A DNA stretch of 64,000 nucleotides from Geoalkalibacter ferrihydriticus DSM 17813 (GCF_000820505.1 NZ_JWJD01000002.1:147153-211152); one strand, 5' to 3'; shown: positions 53,013 through 61,720, counted from the first letter of the stretch. Notes: generated by a model not told the origin, from the letters alone. A program made the numbers and translations.

Positions 53013-53993
53013 TCAGAGCCGCCACGCCCGTCGATGTTCGCCGAGAAATTCCTGCGCCGGCCAGTGATCGCGCTCCGCAGGCGGGATGATACCGCGACCC
53101 GAGAGCATCGACAGCAGGCCGGGGACGTTGGGATCAGTGGCCAGGGTGCGGGCGGTGATGACCGTGTAACTGCCCGACACGCCGAGCATACCTTCGTCAA
53201 AACCCCAATGGCAGGTGCGGCACAGAGCCAGGCCGTTGCGGATGTCGTCGTTGCGGGTTTTGCTCCAGGGCATGATATGGGCGGCTTCCACCACGGTGTG
53301 GCCGTCTGGTGTGACGATGCGGATGCCGCACAGGGCGCAGCGATGATCATAGGTTTTCACCACCAGCCACCGGAATCCCTGGTCCCGAGCCGCCGGGCGA
53401 AAGCTGGCGGCTTCGACGATGTCCTGCACCAGCGGCAGATGAGCTTTTTCTTCCAACAGTCGGCTGTAATCAAAAGCTTCTCGATTGATAAGCGACTGCT
53501 CGCGCAGCAGCGCCGCTGCTTCAGGCGAAAAACAGGAGAGAAGCAGCGCTTCACGCAACGCCTCTCTCCCCTCCCCACTCAGCATGATCTGGAACAGATC
53601 TTCGTCAAGCTTGGCGCCCAGCGCGTATTTGCGCAGATAGCTCACGGAGGAGGTATTGTTGATGCCCGCCGGTGTGATTTTCTTGCCTGCCTGGGGCACC
53701 AATTGCCAGAAGGGTTCGCGGGAAAGGCGCGAAAAGGGGAAGGCGATGCTGCTGGTCTGGCCCAAGGGTATGATGCGCCGCCAGTAGAGATTGAAGAGCT
53801 CGTTGAGTTCCACCAGATCATCGGTGACGGCGATAAAGGGCGTGATGATGACGCCGCGATGAACCAGGTCGAGCACCGCCAGCAGGAGGATGGGTTTGTG
53901 CGGTGCCTTGCGTTTGGTCGCGTCGGTCCAGATCGCACCGGGGGCGCGGTTGAGGGTGGTGAAATGTTTGATGTGGGTTTCAAGGGTAGTCAT
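53013..53993 (-). CDS. HNH endonuclease, putative restriction-type
   Basis: The 326-residue product has an N-terminal helical region with KAPHKPILLLAVLDL, a segment common to putative type II-like HNH restriction proteins. The C-terminal HNH nuclease domain (about 220-290) has CALCG, HTVVEAAHIMPWS, NGLALCRTCHWGFDEG. The Cys pairs bind a structural Zn and the AAHI His is catalytic. Its ATG overlaps the stop of the HIT gene (ATGA). No methyltransferase partner is beside it, so it may attack modified DNA or be regulated another way. Confidence 0.83.
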   Translation of the reverse strand: MTTLETHIKHFTTLNRAPGAIWTDATKRKAPHKPILLLAVLDLVHRGVIITPFIAVTDDLVELNELFNLYWRRIIPLGQTSSIAFPFSRLSREPFWQLVPQAGKKITPAGINNTSSVSYLRKYALGAKLDEDLFQIMLSGEGREALREALLLSCFSPEAAALLREQSLINREAFDYSRLLEEKAHLPLVQDIVEAASFRPAARDQGFRWLVVKTYDHRCALCGIRIVTPDGHTVVEAAHIMPWSKTRNDDIRNGLALCRTCHWGFDEGMLGVSGSYTVITARTLATDPNVPGLLSMLSGRGIIPPAERDHWPAQEFLGEHRRAWRL

Positions 53994-54370
53994 GTGTTCC
54001 AGTATGCCGCCTTGTCGGGAAAAATCCACCGCACCCCGCCGCGCGGATCCGGCATATCGCCTTGATAGCGGGGCATCAGGTGGATGTGCAGGTGCATCAC
54101 CGTCTGGCCGGCGGCGGTGCCGTCGTTGATGCCGATGCTAAAGCCGTCCGGGTTGCGCTCACTGAGCAGCAGCCGACGCGTCTTATCAAGCAGGTCGAGC
54201 ATGGCGCGCTGCTCTTCCCTGGTAGCTTCGAAGAACGAGGCGATGTGGCGCTTTGGGATGATGAGGGTGTGGCCGGGGGTGACGGGGTAGGCGTCGGAGA
54301 TTGCCCATGCATGGGCGCTGGTGAGGATTGTTCTGGAGGCATCTGGCTTACAGAAGGGGCAGGTGGTCAT
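53990..54370 (-). CDS. HIT-domain nucleotide hydrolase/transferase
   Basis: The 126-residue protein is a histidine-triad member with CPFC near the N-terminus, PVTPGHTLIIPKRH in the core and the catalytic triad HLHIHLMPR near residue 97. HIT proteins cleave nucleoside phosphoramidates or dinucleoside polyphosphates. The start is at the ATG at 54370; a GTG three codons upstream is possible. It is coupled to the HNH nuclease gene by a four-base overlap, which suggests a shared role in nucleic-acid or nucleotide-based stress or defence. Confidence 0.87.
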   Translation of the reverse strand: MTTCPFCKPDASRTILTSAHAWAISDAYPVTPGHTLIIPKRHIASFFEATREEQRAMLDLLDKTRRLLLSERNPDGFSIGINDGTAAGQTVMHLHIHLMPRYQGDMPDPRGGVRWIFPDKAAYWNT

Positions 54371-54419
54371 GACTTGCACTCATTGCATTCAGCGATTTAG
54401 AGTCGCCATTTTGCCCTTA

Positions 54420-54503
54420 AAAATCGGTCTATAAGCCTCTTTTCAAGGGGGATTTTTGGGTTTTTTCTTGCGAATTCAAGCAGTTGCTTTGGTCCGACCC
54501 CAG
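54420..54503. repeat. Dispersed repeat, copy 2
   Basis: AAAATCGGTCTATAAG (54420-54435) and CTTTGGTCCGACCCCAG (54487-54503) lie 67 bases apart, as in copy 1. The transposase fragment begins immediately after the second block. Confidence 0.7.
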
Positions 54504-54805
54504 ACGCAGACGCCGTCGACTTTATCGTCAAATGGAATCCTCGCAAAACCGATGTGCCGATCAAAGCGACCGAGGTGTTTTATCACGGCAAGACGGTTCA
54601 TCAGGATGAGACCTGCCGGGTCGCCATCATGACGGAGACCGTCGAACGGATCTGCCAGGACGAGGACGGCAACGACAAAACCATCAGGGTTCGCCGCGTC
54701 GTCAGAGCGACGGGGCGTTATGTCGATCGCCACGGAAAGCAGCGTATCAAAGGCGATGCCAGCATAAAGTTCGCCCGTTGTTTCTTCCCCGTCAACCGCA
54801 GCGCT
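54504..54805 (+). mobile_element. Internal transposase fragment, possibly IS1380-like
   Basis: In frame from about 54504 the product reads DADAVDFIVKWNPRK, then a charged core ending in VRRVVRATGRYVDRHGKQ. This looks like the middle of a DDE transposase with the D-x-x-hydrophobic-K-NPR pattern. It has no start codon context and loses similarity near 54780, before the end of the convergent SSS gene. The IS1380 assignment is from memory and tentative. Confidence 0.5.
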
Positions 54806-56194
54806 TCAATTGTCCTTTGACTCGAATTGACTGACAGCGCCTTGACGATCAGTGGCGAAGAACGCGATCAGGTTAGCCAAAGTCCCCACCACCAGCCCGT
54901 CAATGCCAAAGGGAGAGCCGAGCAAATAGTTCCACGCCAGCACCCCGATCACACCAGCGGCCGCCCCGGCAAAAAAACGGCGCCGGCTTACTGCCAGGCC
55001 AAGCAGTGCCGCTGCCAGCGGGACCAGCACCGTCGGAGCCCAGAAGTTGTAAGAGTAGATGAGGATATCCAAAACACTCTTGATGGAGATGGCAAACCCT
55101 ACTGCCATGACCCCCACCAACAGGGTGATGCCGCGCGCCAGGCGCAGCTCACCCGCGACCGTGAGCGGCGTCCGCCGCAACGGCTTGACGATGTCGTTAC
55201 TGAAGGCAATGGCGGCGGCGTTGAGGAACGAGTCGGCCGAAGACATGATGATAGAGATAACGGCGGCCACCACCACCCCTTGCAGCAAGAGCGGCAGCGA
55301 CTCACGGATAACGAAGGGCATGGCCAGGTTGGCATCGATGGTCGGGTCGATGGCCAGGGCCACCAAGCCGATCAGACCGGTAACAGCGAAGAAAGGGATG
55401 GAGAACAAGCCGCTCATCATTGTCCCGCGCGCGACCTCACGCGACCCCTTGCCGATAAGCAGCCGTTGTACGTAAGGTGGCACCAGACTCTCGCCCAGCA
55501 GGAAGGTCAAAAAAAGCGAGCCAAGGGCGATCAGCGCCAGCGGCTCACTGGGCAAACTAAGATGGGTTGCCGGCACTGCCATGGTCACCGCCTCCCAGCC
55601 GCCGACATGGCGAATCCCCATATAGAGTACCAGCGGGATACCCACTGCCAGCACAATAAACTGGACGACATCGGTCCACACCACCGCGCGCATGCCGCCA
55701 ATGGTGGCGTAGAGAATAAGGATACTGCAGCCGAGCAGGATGCCCCACTCCCGCTCAATCCCCAGGAAGAGGTTGAAAACGTAGCCGATGGCACCCACCT
55801 GAGCACCGAGGATGCCGGCACAGAGGATGACCCCGAACAGGCCGCTGAACAGTCGCGCCTCGCGGCCGTAGGCAGGCTCCATGATATCACCAACCGAGAT
55901 CGCCTCCGCATAGTTGTGAATACGGGGAGCGATGAATCTCGCCACCAGTATTTCTTTAAGGCTGAAGCCCCACAGGGCGACGATGTTGGCGATGCCCACC
56001 AGAAATACCTTTTCGGCATTGCCCATGGAGAAGCCGCCGCCGATGAACGAAGCCGAAAGAGTGGCGAAAATGATCAACGTGCCGAAGGAGCGTCCGGCTA
56101 CGGCGTACTCCTTCATGTTTTTGATGTTGCGGCCGGCCCACAACCCAACCAGCAGCACCGCGAGCAGATAAGAAAAGATAATGATGTTTTGCAT
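54806..56194 (-). CDS. Sodium:solute symporter (SSS/SLC5 family)
   Basis: The 462-residue carrier has about 13 membrane spans. Family signs are the early AGRNIKNMKEYAVAGRSFG, SFIGGGFSMGNAEKVF, and the Na+ site region IISIIMSSADSFLNAAAIAFSNDI. AAGGA precedes the ATG. It is 18 bases after the Nramp-like gene and is the last gene of the predicted nucleoside operon, so its substrate may be a base, a related amine or a degradation product such as an acid; the family alone does not tell. Confidence 0.88.
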   Translation of the reverse strand: MQNIIIFSYLLAVLLVGLWAGRNIKNMKEYAVAGRSFGTLIIFATLSASFIGGGFSMGNAEKVFLVGIANIVALWGFSLKEILVARFIAPRIHNYAEAISVGDIMEPAYGREARLFSGLFGVILCAGILGAQVGAIGYVFNLFLGIEREWGILLGCSILILYATIGGMRAVVWTDVVQFIVLAVGIPLVLYMGIRHVGGWEAVTMAVPATHLSLPSEPLALIALGSLFLTFLLGESLVPPYVQRLLIGKGSREVARGTMMSGLFSIPFFAVTGLIGLVALAIDPTIDANLAMPFVIRESLPLLLQGVVVAAVISIIMSSADSFLNAAAIAFSNDIVKPLRRTPLTVAGELRLARGITLLVGVMAVGFAISIKSVLDILIYSYNFWAPTVLVPLAAALLGLAVSRRRFFAGAAAGVIGVLAWNYLLGSPFGIDGLVVGTLANLIAFFATDRQGAVSQFESKDN

Positions 56195-56212
56195 AGCAGT
56201 TCCTTGATGTGA

Positions 56213-57517
56213 TTAGTTGCGGATAAAAGTCACGTAGAGATAGCCCAGGCTCATAAGGGTGAAGAACAGCATTCCTGACCAGCTCAGCAGCCTCAACCAC
56301 GCTCCCGGGCGGTACTCAGCGGGCACGTTGTCCCCGTTCATCACCCGATAGTTGATATAGGCGAGGACCGGCGACGTGAGGAACGAGATAATGGCGGCAA
56401 AGGAGAGCAACTGGAGCAGATTGTCGACGAAGCACAGCATCACCAGTGCGCCGGCCAGCGCCGAAAAAAGAAGCCACAGATGTTGGATCTGCTGGAAGCG
56501 ACGCGTGTCCAGCTCGCCGATGAGCACACAACAGGCCGCAAGTGAACGCGGATAACCGTCCATGGACGTCAGCGTGGTGCTGAACATGGTTACGAAGGCA
56601 GCGGTGAGGATGAGCGGGCGTGACCACTCGCCGATGTTGGCAGTGTAGAGGTTGACCAGTTGGTTAGAAAAGGCGATACCGCCCTTGTCGAAAGATACGC
56701 CCGAGCCAAACATGACCAGCGCCCCAAGCGCCATAAACAGCACTGCCAGTACAACAGCCGAGCCGTAACCGAGATAAAAATCGATGTTCGACTCCCGAAC
56801 GGTTGCGAAGTGCCCTGTCTGCTCCCGACGACTGAACATCCACAATGAAGACCACGCCGAGAGATCCACCGGGGCCGGCATCCAACCCATCAACATGACC
56901 AGAAAGGCGATACTGCCCCAACTCCACGGGCTGGGGGCGACGAACGCGGCCGGAGAGGGTAGCCGGTTGCCATAGGCAAGCGCTACCGCCGCCACCGTGC
57001 TGATGGCGAGGAGAACGACAATCACCTTCGCCGCCGTATCAAGAAAGCGGTAGCGCCCTATCAGCAGCAGTAAGGCGCAGAGAACGAGAACGATGGTGCC
57101 GAGTTGCGGCACTGTCAGTGATCCGACCCCGTAGCCCGCGAACAAAGCGCCGCTGAGCATCGCCACCCCGGCGATATTGATGGTCCCGGTCAGGATATTA
57201 ATCAGCAGGAAGGCATAGACAAAAGCTAGCCCCTGGCGGCGATAGCCCGCCAGCAGGCTTTCGCCAGTGGCGGCAGTATAGCGCTGACCATAGAGAAAAA
57301 AGGGAAACTTAAGCAGGTTGGCGATCAGAATAAGGCCGACCAGACTCCAACCGTAATCCGCCCCGGCGCGCGTTGACCATACCAGATGGGAACCGCCTAC
57401 CGCTGCGCAGGCGATCAGGATACCGGGTCCGAGCGCCTTCCATAGGGTGCTGCGCGCAGCGTCTTGTTCCCCCATTGAGAGCGTCTTCTCCCCCATTACC
57501 GTAACCTGCTTATCCAT
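56213..57517 (-). CDS. Nramp-related transporter lacking canonical metal-site residues
   Basis: The 434-residue protein has about 11-12 spans and opens like Nramp carriers (LGPGILIACAAVGGSHLVW). Metal-transporting Nramps have DPGN in span 1 and an MPH motif in span 6. Here the equivalents are VGGSH and WMPAPVDLSAW, so the Asp, Asn and His-containing metal set is missing. Members of this divergent branch are thought to move other substrates. An in-frame ATG at 57496 is an alternative start. Its place among nucleoside/pyrimidine genes hints at an organic substrate. Confidence 0.8.
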   Translation of the reverse strand: MDKQVTVMGEKTLSMGEQDAARSTLWKALGPGILIACAAVGGSHLVWSTRAGADYGWSLVGLILIANLLKFPFFLYGQRYTAATGESLLAGYRRQGLAFVYAFLLINILTGTINIAGVAMLSGALFAGYGVGSLTVPQLGTIVLVLCALLLLIGRYRFLDTAAKVIVVLLAISTVAAVALAYGNRLPSPAAFVAPSPWSWGSIAFLVMLMGWMPAPVDLSAWSSLWMFSRREQTGHFATVRESNIDFYLGYGSAVVLAVLFMALGALVMFGSGVSFDKGGIAFSNQLVNLYTANIGEWSRPLILTAAFVTMFSTTLTSMDGYPRSLAACCVLIGELDTRRFQQIQHLWLLFSALAGALVMLCFVDNLLQLLSFAAIISFLTSPVLAYINYRVMNGDNVPAEYRPGAWLRLLSWSGMLFFTLMSLGYLYVTFIRN

Positions 57518-57619
57518 GTCGCATTTACTTTCTGCCGCACCACCGAATTTCCACTAAGCATTTTCATATCCCGATATCCTCATTCCATAGATCCGGCCGT
57601 TCGGCAATAAAATCGGTCA

Positions 57620-58816
57620 TCATCCGGATACACCTTTCATCCTGATCGCTCCGGTCGGGCAGACATGACTGCAGAGCGAACATCCGGTGCAAATTGTCTG
57701 ATCAATCTCCGGCAGGCCGCCATGCCGACGAATGGCCTGATAGCCGCCGTCACGACAGGCGGTGTGACAGCCGCCGCAACTGGTGCAACGCTCTGCCAGC
57801 AGCTGTGGGCGGCAGCCGTTGTTACCGGACAATTTTTCAAAGCTAACCGCCGTATCACGGCAGCATCGGATAAAATCGGCCGGTGCTGCGAAACCGTGCC
57901 ACCCCATGAACTCCCGTAATTCCTGCTGCATCTGGTCTACCAGCCCAAATCCTTGCAACATGGCTTCAGTACCCACCTGTACCACCGGTGCACCCAGCAG
58001 CATGAATTCTGCCGCATCAAAACCGTTGGCAATGCCACCGCTGGCCATAACCGGCAGGCCGGGCGACTGGCAGATTTCACTGACTGCCCGTAACGCAATC
58101 GGTTTGATGCCCGGTCCAGAATAGCCACCATAACTGGTCATGCCGCCAATATCAGGTTTTGGTCGCAGCGTTGTCAGATCAAAACCAAAGAACGAAGGGA
58201 TGGTATTAATGGCGCAGAAACCGTGCGCACCGGACTGTGCCAGTTCTTCGGCGATATGCCGGATATCGGCCACCGCAGAAGTCAGCTTTGGGATGATCGG
58301 CAGGGTTATTTGTTTATCATTCGTCAGCCAACCGGTTATCCGAGCAGCAATGTCCGGGTTCTGGCCGATGGCCGCTCCGCGCCCCCGTTCCGGGTAGCCG
58401 TGGGGGCAGGAGAAGTTCAGCTCCAGCAGATCAGCCCCGGCATCCTGACAGCCGCGCGCCAGCGACAACCACTGCTCGGGCGAATCGGCAGCACCCATGA
58501 TGCTGCCGATAATCGGGCAATCGGGAAAATCCGCCTTGATGGCGGCAATGTCGCTAAACCACTGATCAGGCGACTGCTCACTTAAGAGCTCCAAGTTTTC
58601 AAAGCCGGTTATCCGATTGCCGTTTTTGATGACGGCAAAACGGTTAGGCAGGTTGCGCACCGGCTCAAAGATGAGGGTTTTAACCACCGCCCCACCCCAG
58701 CCCGCATCAAAGGCTCGCCGCACCATGTCACCGGTTGCGGTGGGTGGAGCCGAGGCCAGGACAAAGGGGTTTCGGAATGTAACACCCAGGTAGCTTGTAC
58801 AGAGATCAGAAGACAA
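57620..58816 (-). CDS. preA: NAD-dependent dihydropyrimidine dehydrogenase subunit PreA
   Basis: PreA is the flavin/iron-sulfur half of the enzyme that reduces uracil and thymine to dihydropyrimidines (or runs in reverse). The 398-residue product has a DHOD-like TIM barrel (NPFVLASAPPTATG, LLELNFSCPHG with the active Cys, GGYSGPGIKPIALR, ASGGIANG) and a C-terminal pair of [4Fe-4S] sets (CTSCGGCHTAC and CTGCSLCSHVC). It starts at a TTG at 58816 after GGGAGG. The usual partner PreT is not in the window. Confidence 0.9.
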   Translation of the reverse strand: MSSDLCTSYLGVTFRNPFVLASAPPTATGDMVRRAFDAGWGGAVVKTLIFEPVRNLPNRFAVIKNGNRITGFENLELLSEQSPDQWFSDIAAIKADFPDCPIIGSIMGAADSPEQWLSLARGCQDAGADLLELNFSCPHGYPERGRGAAIGQNPDIAARITGWLTNDKQITLPIIPKLTSAVADIRHIAEELAQSGAHGFCAINTIPSFFGFDLTTLRPKPDIGGMTSYGGYSGPGIKPIALRAVSEICQSPGLPVMASGGIANGFDAAEFMLLGAPVVQVGTEAMLQGFGLVDQMQQELREFMGWHGFAAPADFIRCCRDTAVSFEKLSGNNGCRPQLLAERCTSCGGCHTACRDGGYQAIRRHGGLPEIDQTICTGCSLCSHVCPTGAIRMKGVSG

Positions 58817-58849
58817 ATCGTTCCTCCCATAACAGATGAAAACATCCGC

Positions 58850-60085
58850 TCAGAATGGCAGCATCAGGGCCGCGATGGCTGCAGTCATGCTGGTGGCCAG
58901 GGTTCCGGCGAGGAGCGATTTCAACCCGAGGCTGACAATCTCGTGGCGACGCTCCGGGGCCATTGCGCCCATACCACCGATCATGATGCCGAGGCTGCCG
59001 GGATTGGCGAAGCCGCACAAGGCATAGCTCATGATGTACAAACTGCGCTGGCTTAAGGTTCCCTCGGACAATTGGGTCATGTTCAGATACGCCACAAACT
59101 CATTAATCACTGTCTTGGTGCCGAACAGCTCCCCCGCAGCAGGGGCTTCGTGCCACGGAATCCCCAGCAGCCAGACCACTGGAGCCAGTGCCAAACCGAG
59201 CAGGCCCTGCAAGGTCACCCCTGTAAAGAAAAACCCGAGCAAGCTGTTGATTAAAGCAATCAACGCCACCATCACGATAATCATCGCTACAATATTGATC
59301 AGCAACTGCACTCCCTGCACCGTGCCCTGGGTGATGGCATCCATACTGCTGCGCGTGTTGGTATCAGGCAGCAGTGCGCCGAGGGTGCTCTGCTCAGTTT
59401 CCGGAACCATAATCTTGGCGATCACCACCGAAGCCGGGGCGCTTATCAGCGATGCGATGAGGATATGTCCCATGATATCCGGCAAAACCGGGCTGAGGAT
59501 GCTGGCGTAGAGGACCATCACCGTCCCGGCAATGGTCGCCATGCCGCAGGTCATCAACGTAAACAACTCACTGCGCGTCATCCGCTGAATATAGGGCCGG
59601 ATAATCAGCGGCGACTCGACCATTCCGACAAAGATATTTGCCGCCACGCCCAGACCTTCGGCCCCGCCAATTCCCATGCTTTTCTGCAGCAACCACGAGC
59701 AGCCCTGCACGATGCGCGGCAGCACGCGCCAGTAAAACAGCAGCGACGACAAGGCACTGATCAGCAGCACCAGTGGCAGACCGCGAAAAGCGAGGACATA
59801 GGCACTGCCGGGAAAAGATTCTGCAAACGGCAAGCTGCCACCACCCAGATAGCCGAAGACCATGCTGGTTCCGGCAGTCGTAGCGCTCTCAAGAGCCAGC
59901 ACTACTTTGTTCAGCACCAGAAACAGGCTTTGAAACAATGGAACATTGAATAATAGAATGGCCAACAGCAGTTGCAATGCCAGACCAATAATCACCAGCC
60001 TCACCGGAAAACGGCGACGCTGTTCACTGATCAACCAGGCAAAGAGAATGAAGATGCCGAGGCCTAGAAAGGGTTGAAAAGGCAT
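58850..60085 (-). CDS. Concentrative nucleoside transporter (CNT/NupC family)
   Basis: The 411-residue carrier imports nucleosides with H+ or Na+. The family is plain from GGAEGLGVAANIFVGMVESPL, MTCGMATIAGTVMVLYA, and near the end GTKTVINEFVAYL and YALCGFANPGSLGI. The GGAGACC site precedes the ATG. It lies 33 bases before preA, so imported pyrimidine nucleosides would be passed to the reductive pathway. Confidence 0.93.
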   Translation of the reverse strand: MPFQPFLGLGIFILFAWLISEQRRRFPVRLVIIGLALQLLLAILLFNVPLFQSLFLVLNKVVLALESATTAGTSMVFGYLGGGSLPFAESFPGSAYVLAFRGLPLVLLISALSSLLFYWRVLPRIVQGCSWLLQKSMGIGGAEGLGVAANIFVGMVESPLIIRPYIQRMTRSELFTLMTCGMATIAGTVMVLYASILSPVLPDIMGHILIASLISAPASVVIAKIMVPETEQSTLGALLPDTNTRSSMDAITQGTVQGVQLLINIVAMIIVMVALIALINSLLGFFFTGVTLQGLLGLALAPVVWLLGIPWHEAPAAGELFGTKTVINEFVAYLNMTQLSEGTLSQRSLYIMSYALCGFANPGSLGIMIGGMGAMAPERRHEIVSLGLKSLLAGTLATSMTAAIAALMLPF

Positions 60086-60168
60086 TAATTGGTCTCCGGT
60101 TTAAAGACAATTATCGAGTAATTCCAGTAATTCTATCTCTTTCACCGTATTAGAGATGGACTGGACTG

Positions 60169-60507
60169 TCATGCTCGTTCCCGGTACTGTTGTACAATAA
60201 AATCCAGCAAATCCCTGGCGGTTTCTGACACCACAGCAATCTTTGCCGGATCAATCTGCACGTTGTTCAAGTACTGCAGTTTGAGGACATCGCCGTTGTC
60301 CAATTCTGGAATGACGCTGGAAAACAGAAAACCGTGCTCCGCAAGCTGGCCAGCAAGCTCGGCTGCCTCACGGCGTGCCATAGGAAGATTAAGATAAATC
60401 GCCTCCATCTTTTTCTCACACAGCTGCACCGGGCGTAGAGACGGCGATATAGACGGTACCGTGGTTCTGGCAACAACCCCATAGGCAAACGGAATTTTAG
60501 ACGACAT
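60169..60507 (-). CDS. Small conserved-looking protein of unknown function
   Basis: The 112-residue protein starts after GAGGAG at 60507. The second half (AIYLNLPMARREAAELAGQL, LFSSVIPELDNGDVLKLQYLNN, then a C-terminal helix) resembles the C-terminal part of larger proteins that follow ATP-binding or acetyltransferase-like domains; here it appears free-standing. It is 84 bases before the nucleoside transporter gene and in the same direction, probably co-transcribed. A regulatory role for the partner-switching genes upstream is conceivable but not shown. Confidence 0.6.
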   Translation of the reverse strand: MSSKIPFAYGVVARTTVPSISPSLRPVQLCEKKMEAIYLNLPMARREAAELAGQLAEHGFLFSSVIPELDNGDVLKLQYLNNVQIDPAKIAVVSETARDLLDFIVQQYRERA

Positions 60508-60676
60508 AACGCTCCTCAATCTCAGACGTGAACGCACCGTTACAATGGTTGCGCACCGGTTTGTGACTGAAAGTCTTAACTACCGCCATGGCCGACGGAC
60601 TCAACTGCTCCTGATCACCTGAATGAGATCCACAACCTAACAATCCCAATTCGCGTACTGCCCCTTCCTGAGACAT
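60497..60676 (-). CDS. Possible short protein at the head of the nucleoside operon
   Basis: The 59-residue frame starts with an ATG after AAGG at 60676 and ends in TAA overlapping the next start. It includes LGLLGCGSHSGDQEQLS and a basic C-terminal half, with no family that I know. It lies directly downstream of the sigma-54-type promoter. It may be a leader peptide or simply non-coding leader. Confidence 0.35.
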   Translation of the reverse strand: MSQEGAVRELGLLGCGSHSGDQEQLSPSAMAVVKTFSHKPVRNHCNGAFTSEIEERYVV

Positions 60677-60747
60677 GACACCTTCAGCAAACCATCTGTC
60701 CAAACTCGGACAATTCTGTCGATAAAAGTCGATATAAGCATTGTAAA

Positions 60748-60762
60748 GCGAAACCTATGCCA
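60748..60762 (-). promoter_or_regulatory. Sigma-54-type promoter of the nucleoside/pyrimidine operon
   Basis: On the minus strand TGGCATAGGTTTCGC (60762-60748) matches TGGCAC-N5-TTGC with two changes and exact GG-N10-GC spacing, about 75 bases before the first possible start codon. Tandem enhancer-like sites lie 54-100 bases upstream. Confidence 0.65.
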
Positions 60763-60815
60763 AACATTAGGCCTAAGTAATTTCAGTAGTTTAGTCAATG
60801 GCGTGGACAAAAGAT

Positions 60816-60850
60816 TGTCCTATTAGGGACAGTCTGTCCCGGTTGGGACA
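60816..60850. promoter_or_regulatory. Tandem TGTC-N8-GACA sites, putative enhancer-binding protein sites
   Basis: TGTC(8)GACA occurs at 60816-60831 and again at 60835-60850, centres 19 bases apart, so two dimers would bind nearly on the same face. The position upstream of a -24/-12 promoter is typical of sigma-54 activator sites. No activator gene is in the window. Confidence 0.65.
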
Positions 60851-60968
60851 GCTTGCAGGGGGAGGAATAGCAAAAATAGTTGCAGAAGGTTTTGATTGAG
60901 CGGCATGTTCCAAGAACGAAGGATGGGCAAAATACCCATTAGCTGCGGATGAACAGAGCTAAATACCT

Positions 60969-61379
60969 CTACTCACTTTTGAATTCCATCCGTAGCACAT
61001 TCCGCCCGTTTTCCCGCCGGTAACTGACCTTATCCGACAGTGTCCGAATAAAATGAACTCCGAGGCCACCGATTTTCCGCTCCATGATGCCCAGGCTGGT
61101 ATCGGGATCGGGGAGGGACAACACATCAAACGGGCTTCCGCTGTCGGCAATTTCCAGCACAAAGACAACGCCGTCTTTCCCGCACGTAATTTCGGCGTCC
61201 CCTTCCCCGTCAGGGTAGGCATAACTGCAGATATTGACGAAGGCTTCTTCCAGAGTCAGCGTTAGGGCGTATATTTTTTTCTGGGGAAGACCACTATCAT
61301 CGGCGCACTCCTCGACAAACTCGGTTGCTGAAGCGAGGTTGTCAAGGACAGCCGCATATTTCCTTGTGCTTGATTTCAT
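60969..61379 (-). CDS. RsbW/SpoIIAB-like serine kinase anti-sigma factor
   Basis: The 136-residue protein is a GHKL ATPase of the HATPase_c_2 type: N-box TLEEAFVNICSYAY, G1 box IADSGSPFD, and G2 GGLGVHFIRTLSD. Such kinases bind a sigma factor or another target and phosphorylate a STAS antagonist. The STAS gene lies 5 bases upstream and a SpoIIE phosphatase before that, so the three make a partner-switching circuit. The target sigma factor is not in view. Confidence 0.9.
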   Translation of the reverse strand: MKSSTRKYAAVLDNLASATEFVEECADDSGLPQKKIYALTLTLEEAFVNICSYAYPDGEGDAEITCGKDGVVFVLEIADSGSPFDVLSLPDPDTSLGIMERKIGGLGVHFIRTLSDKVSYRRENGRNVLRMEFKSE

Positions 61380-61384
61380 GATGT

Positions 61385-61720
61385 TCAGGAAAACGCCGCC
61401 AAAGAGGCCGCCACCGAGTCATCCATCTGGAAGATCGTGCCGAAACCCGAGATATCAAAAACCTCCCTGACGGTTCCCTTGACATTGGCAAAACGCACCT
61501 GCCCCCCTTTCGCCTTGAGTTGCTTGGCGGTGGTCAGCAACCCCCGTAGTCCGGCGCTACTGATGTAGTCGAGGCCATCGAAATCGATGATCAGCGCGAT
61601 TTCGCCGTTGGCAATCAGCTCTTTTATTTTCGCTTCATACACAGAGGCGGTAACGGCGTCAAGGCGGCCGGTTACTGTTGCTACGGTGACGTTTGCTTCC
61701 TTCTTTGTTTCAATATTCAT
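61385..61720 (-). CDS. STAS-domain anti-sigma factor antagonist
   Basis: The 111-residue SpoIIAA/RsbV-like protein has the phosphorylatable Ser in LDYISSAGLRGLL (about residues 51-63) and the FDISGFGTIF segment near the end. When dephosphorylated by the SpoIIE phosphatase it should bind the RsbW-like kinase and free that kinase's target. AAAGGAGCG precedes the ATG. Confidence 0.92.
   Translation of the reverse strand: MNIETKKEANVTVATVTGRLDAVTASVYEAKIKELIANGEIALIIDFDGLDYISSAGLRGLLTTAKQLKAKGGQVRFANVKGTVREVFDISGFGTIFQMDDSVAASLAAFS

Noticed and set aside
54827-56212. 461-codon open frame on the plus strand
   Set aside because: It is antisense to the SSS symporter and has low-complexity charged composition without motifs.
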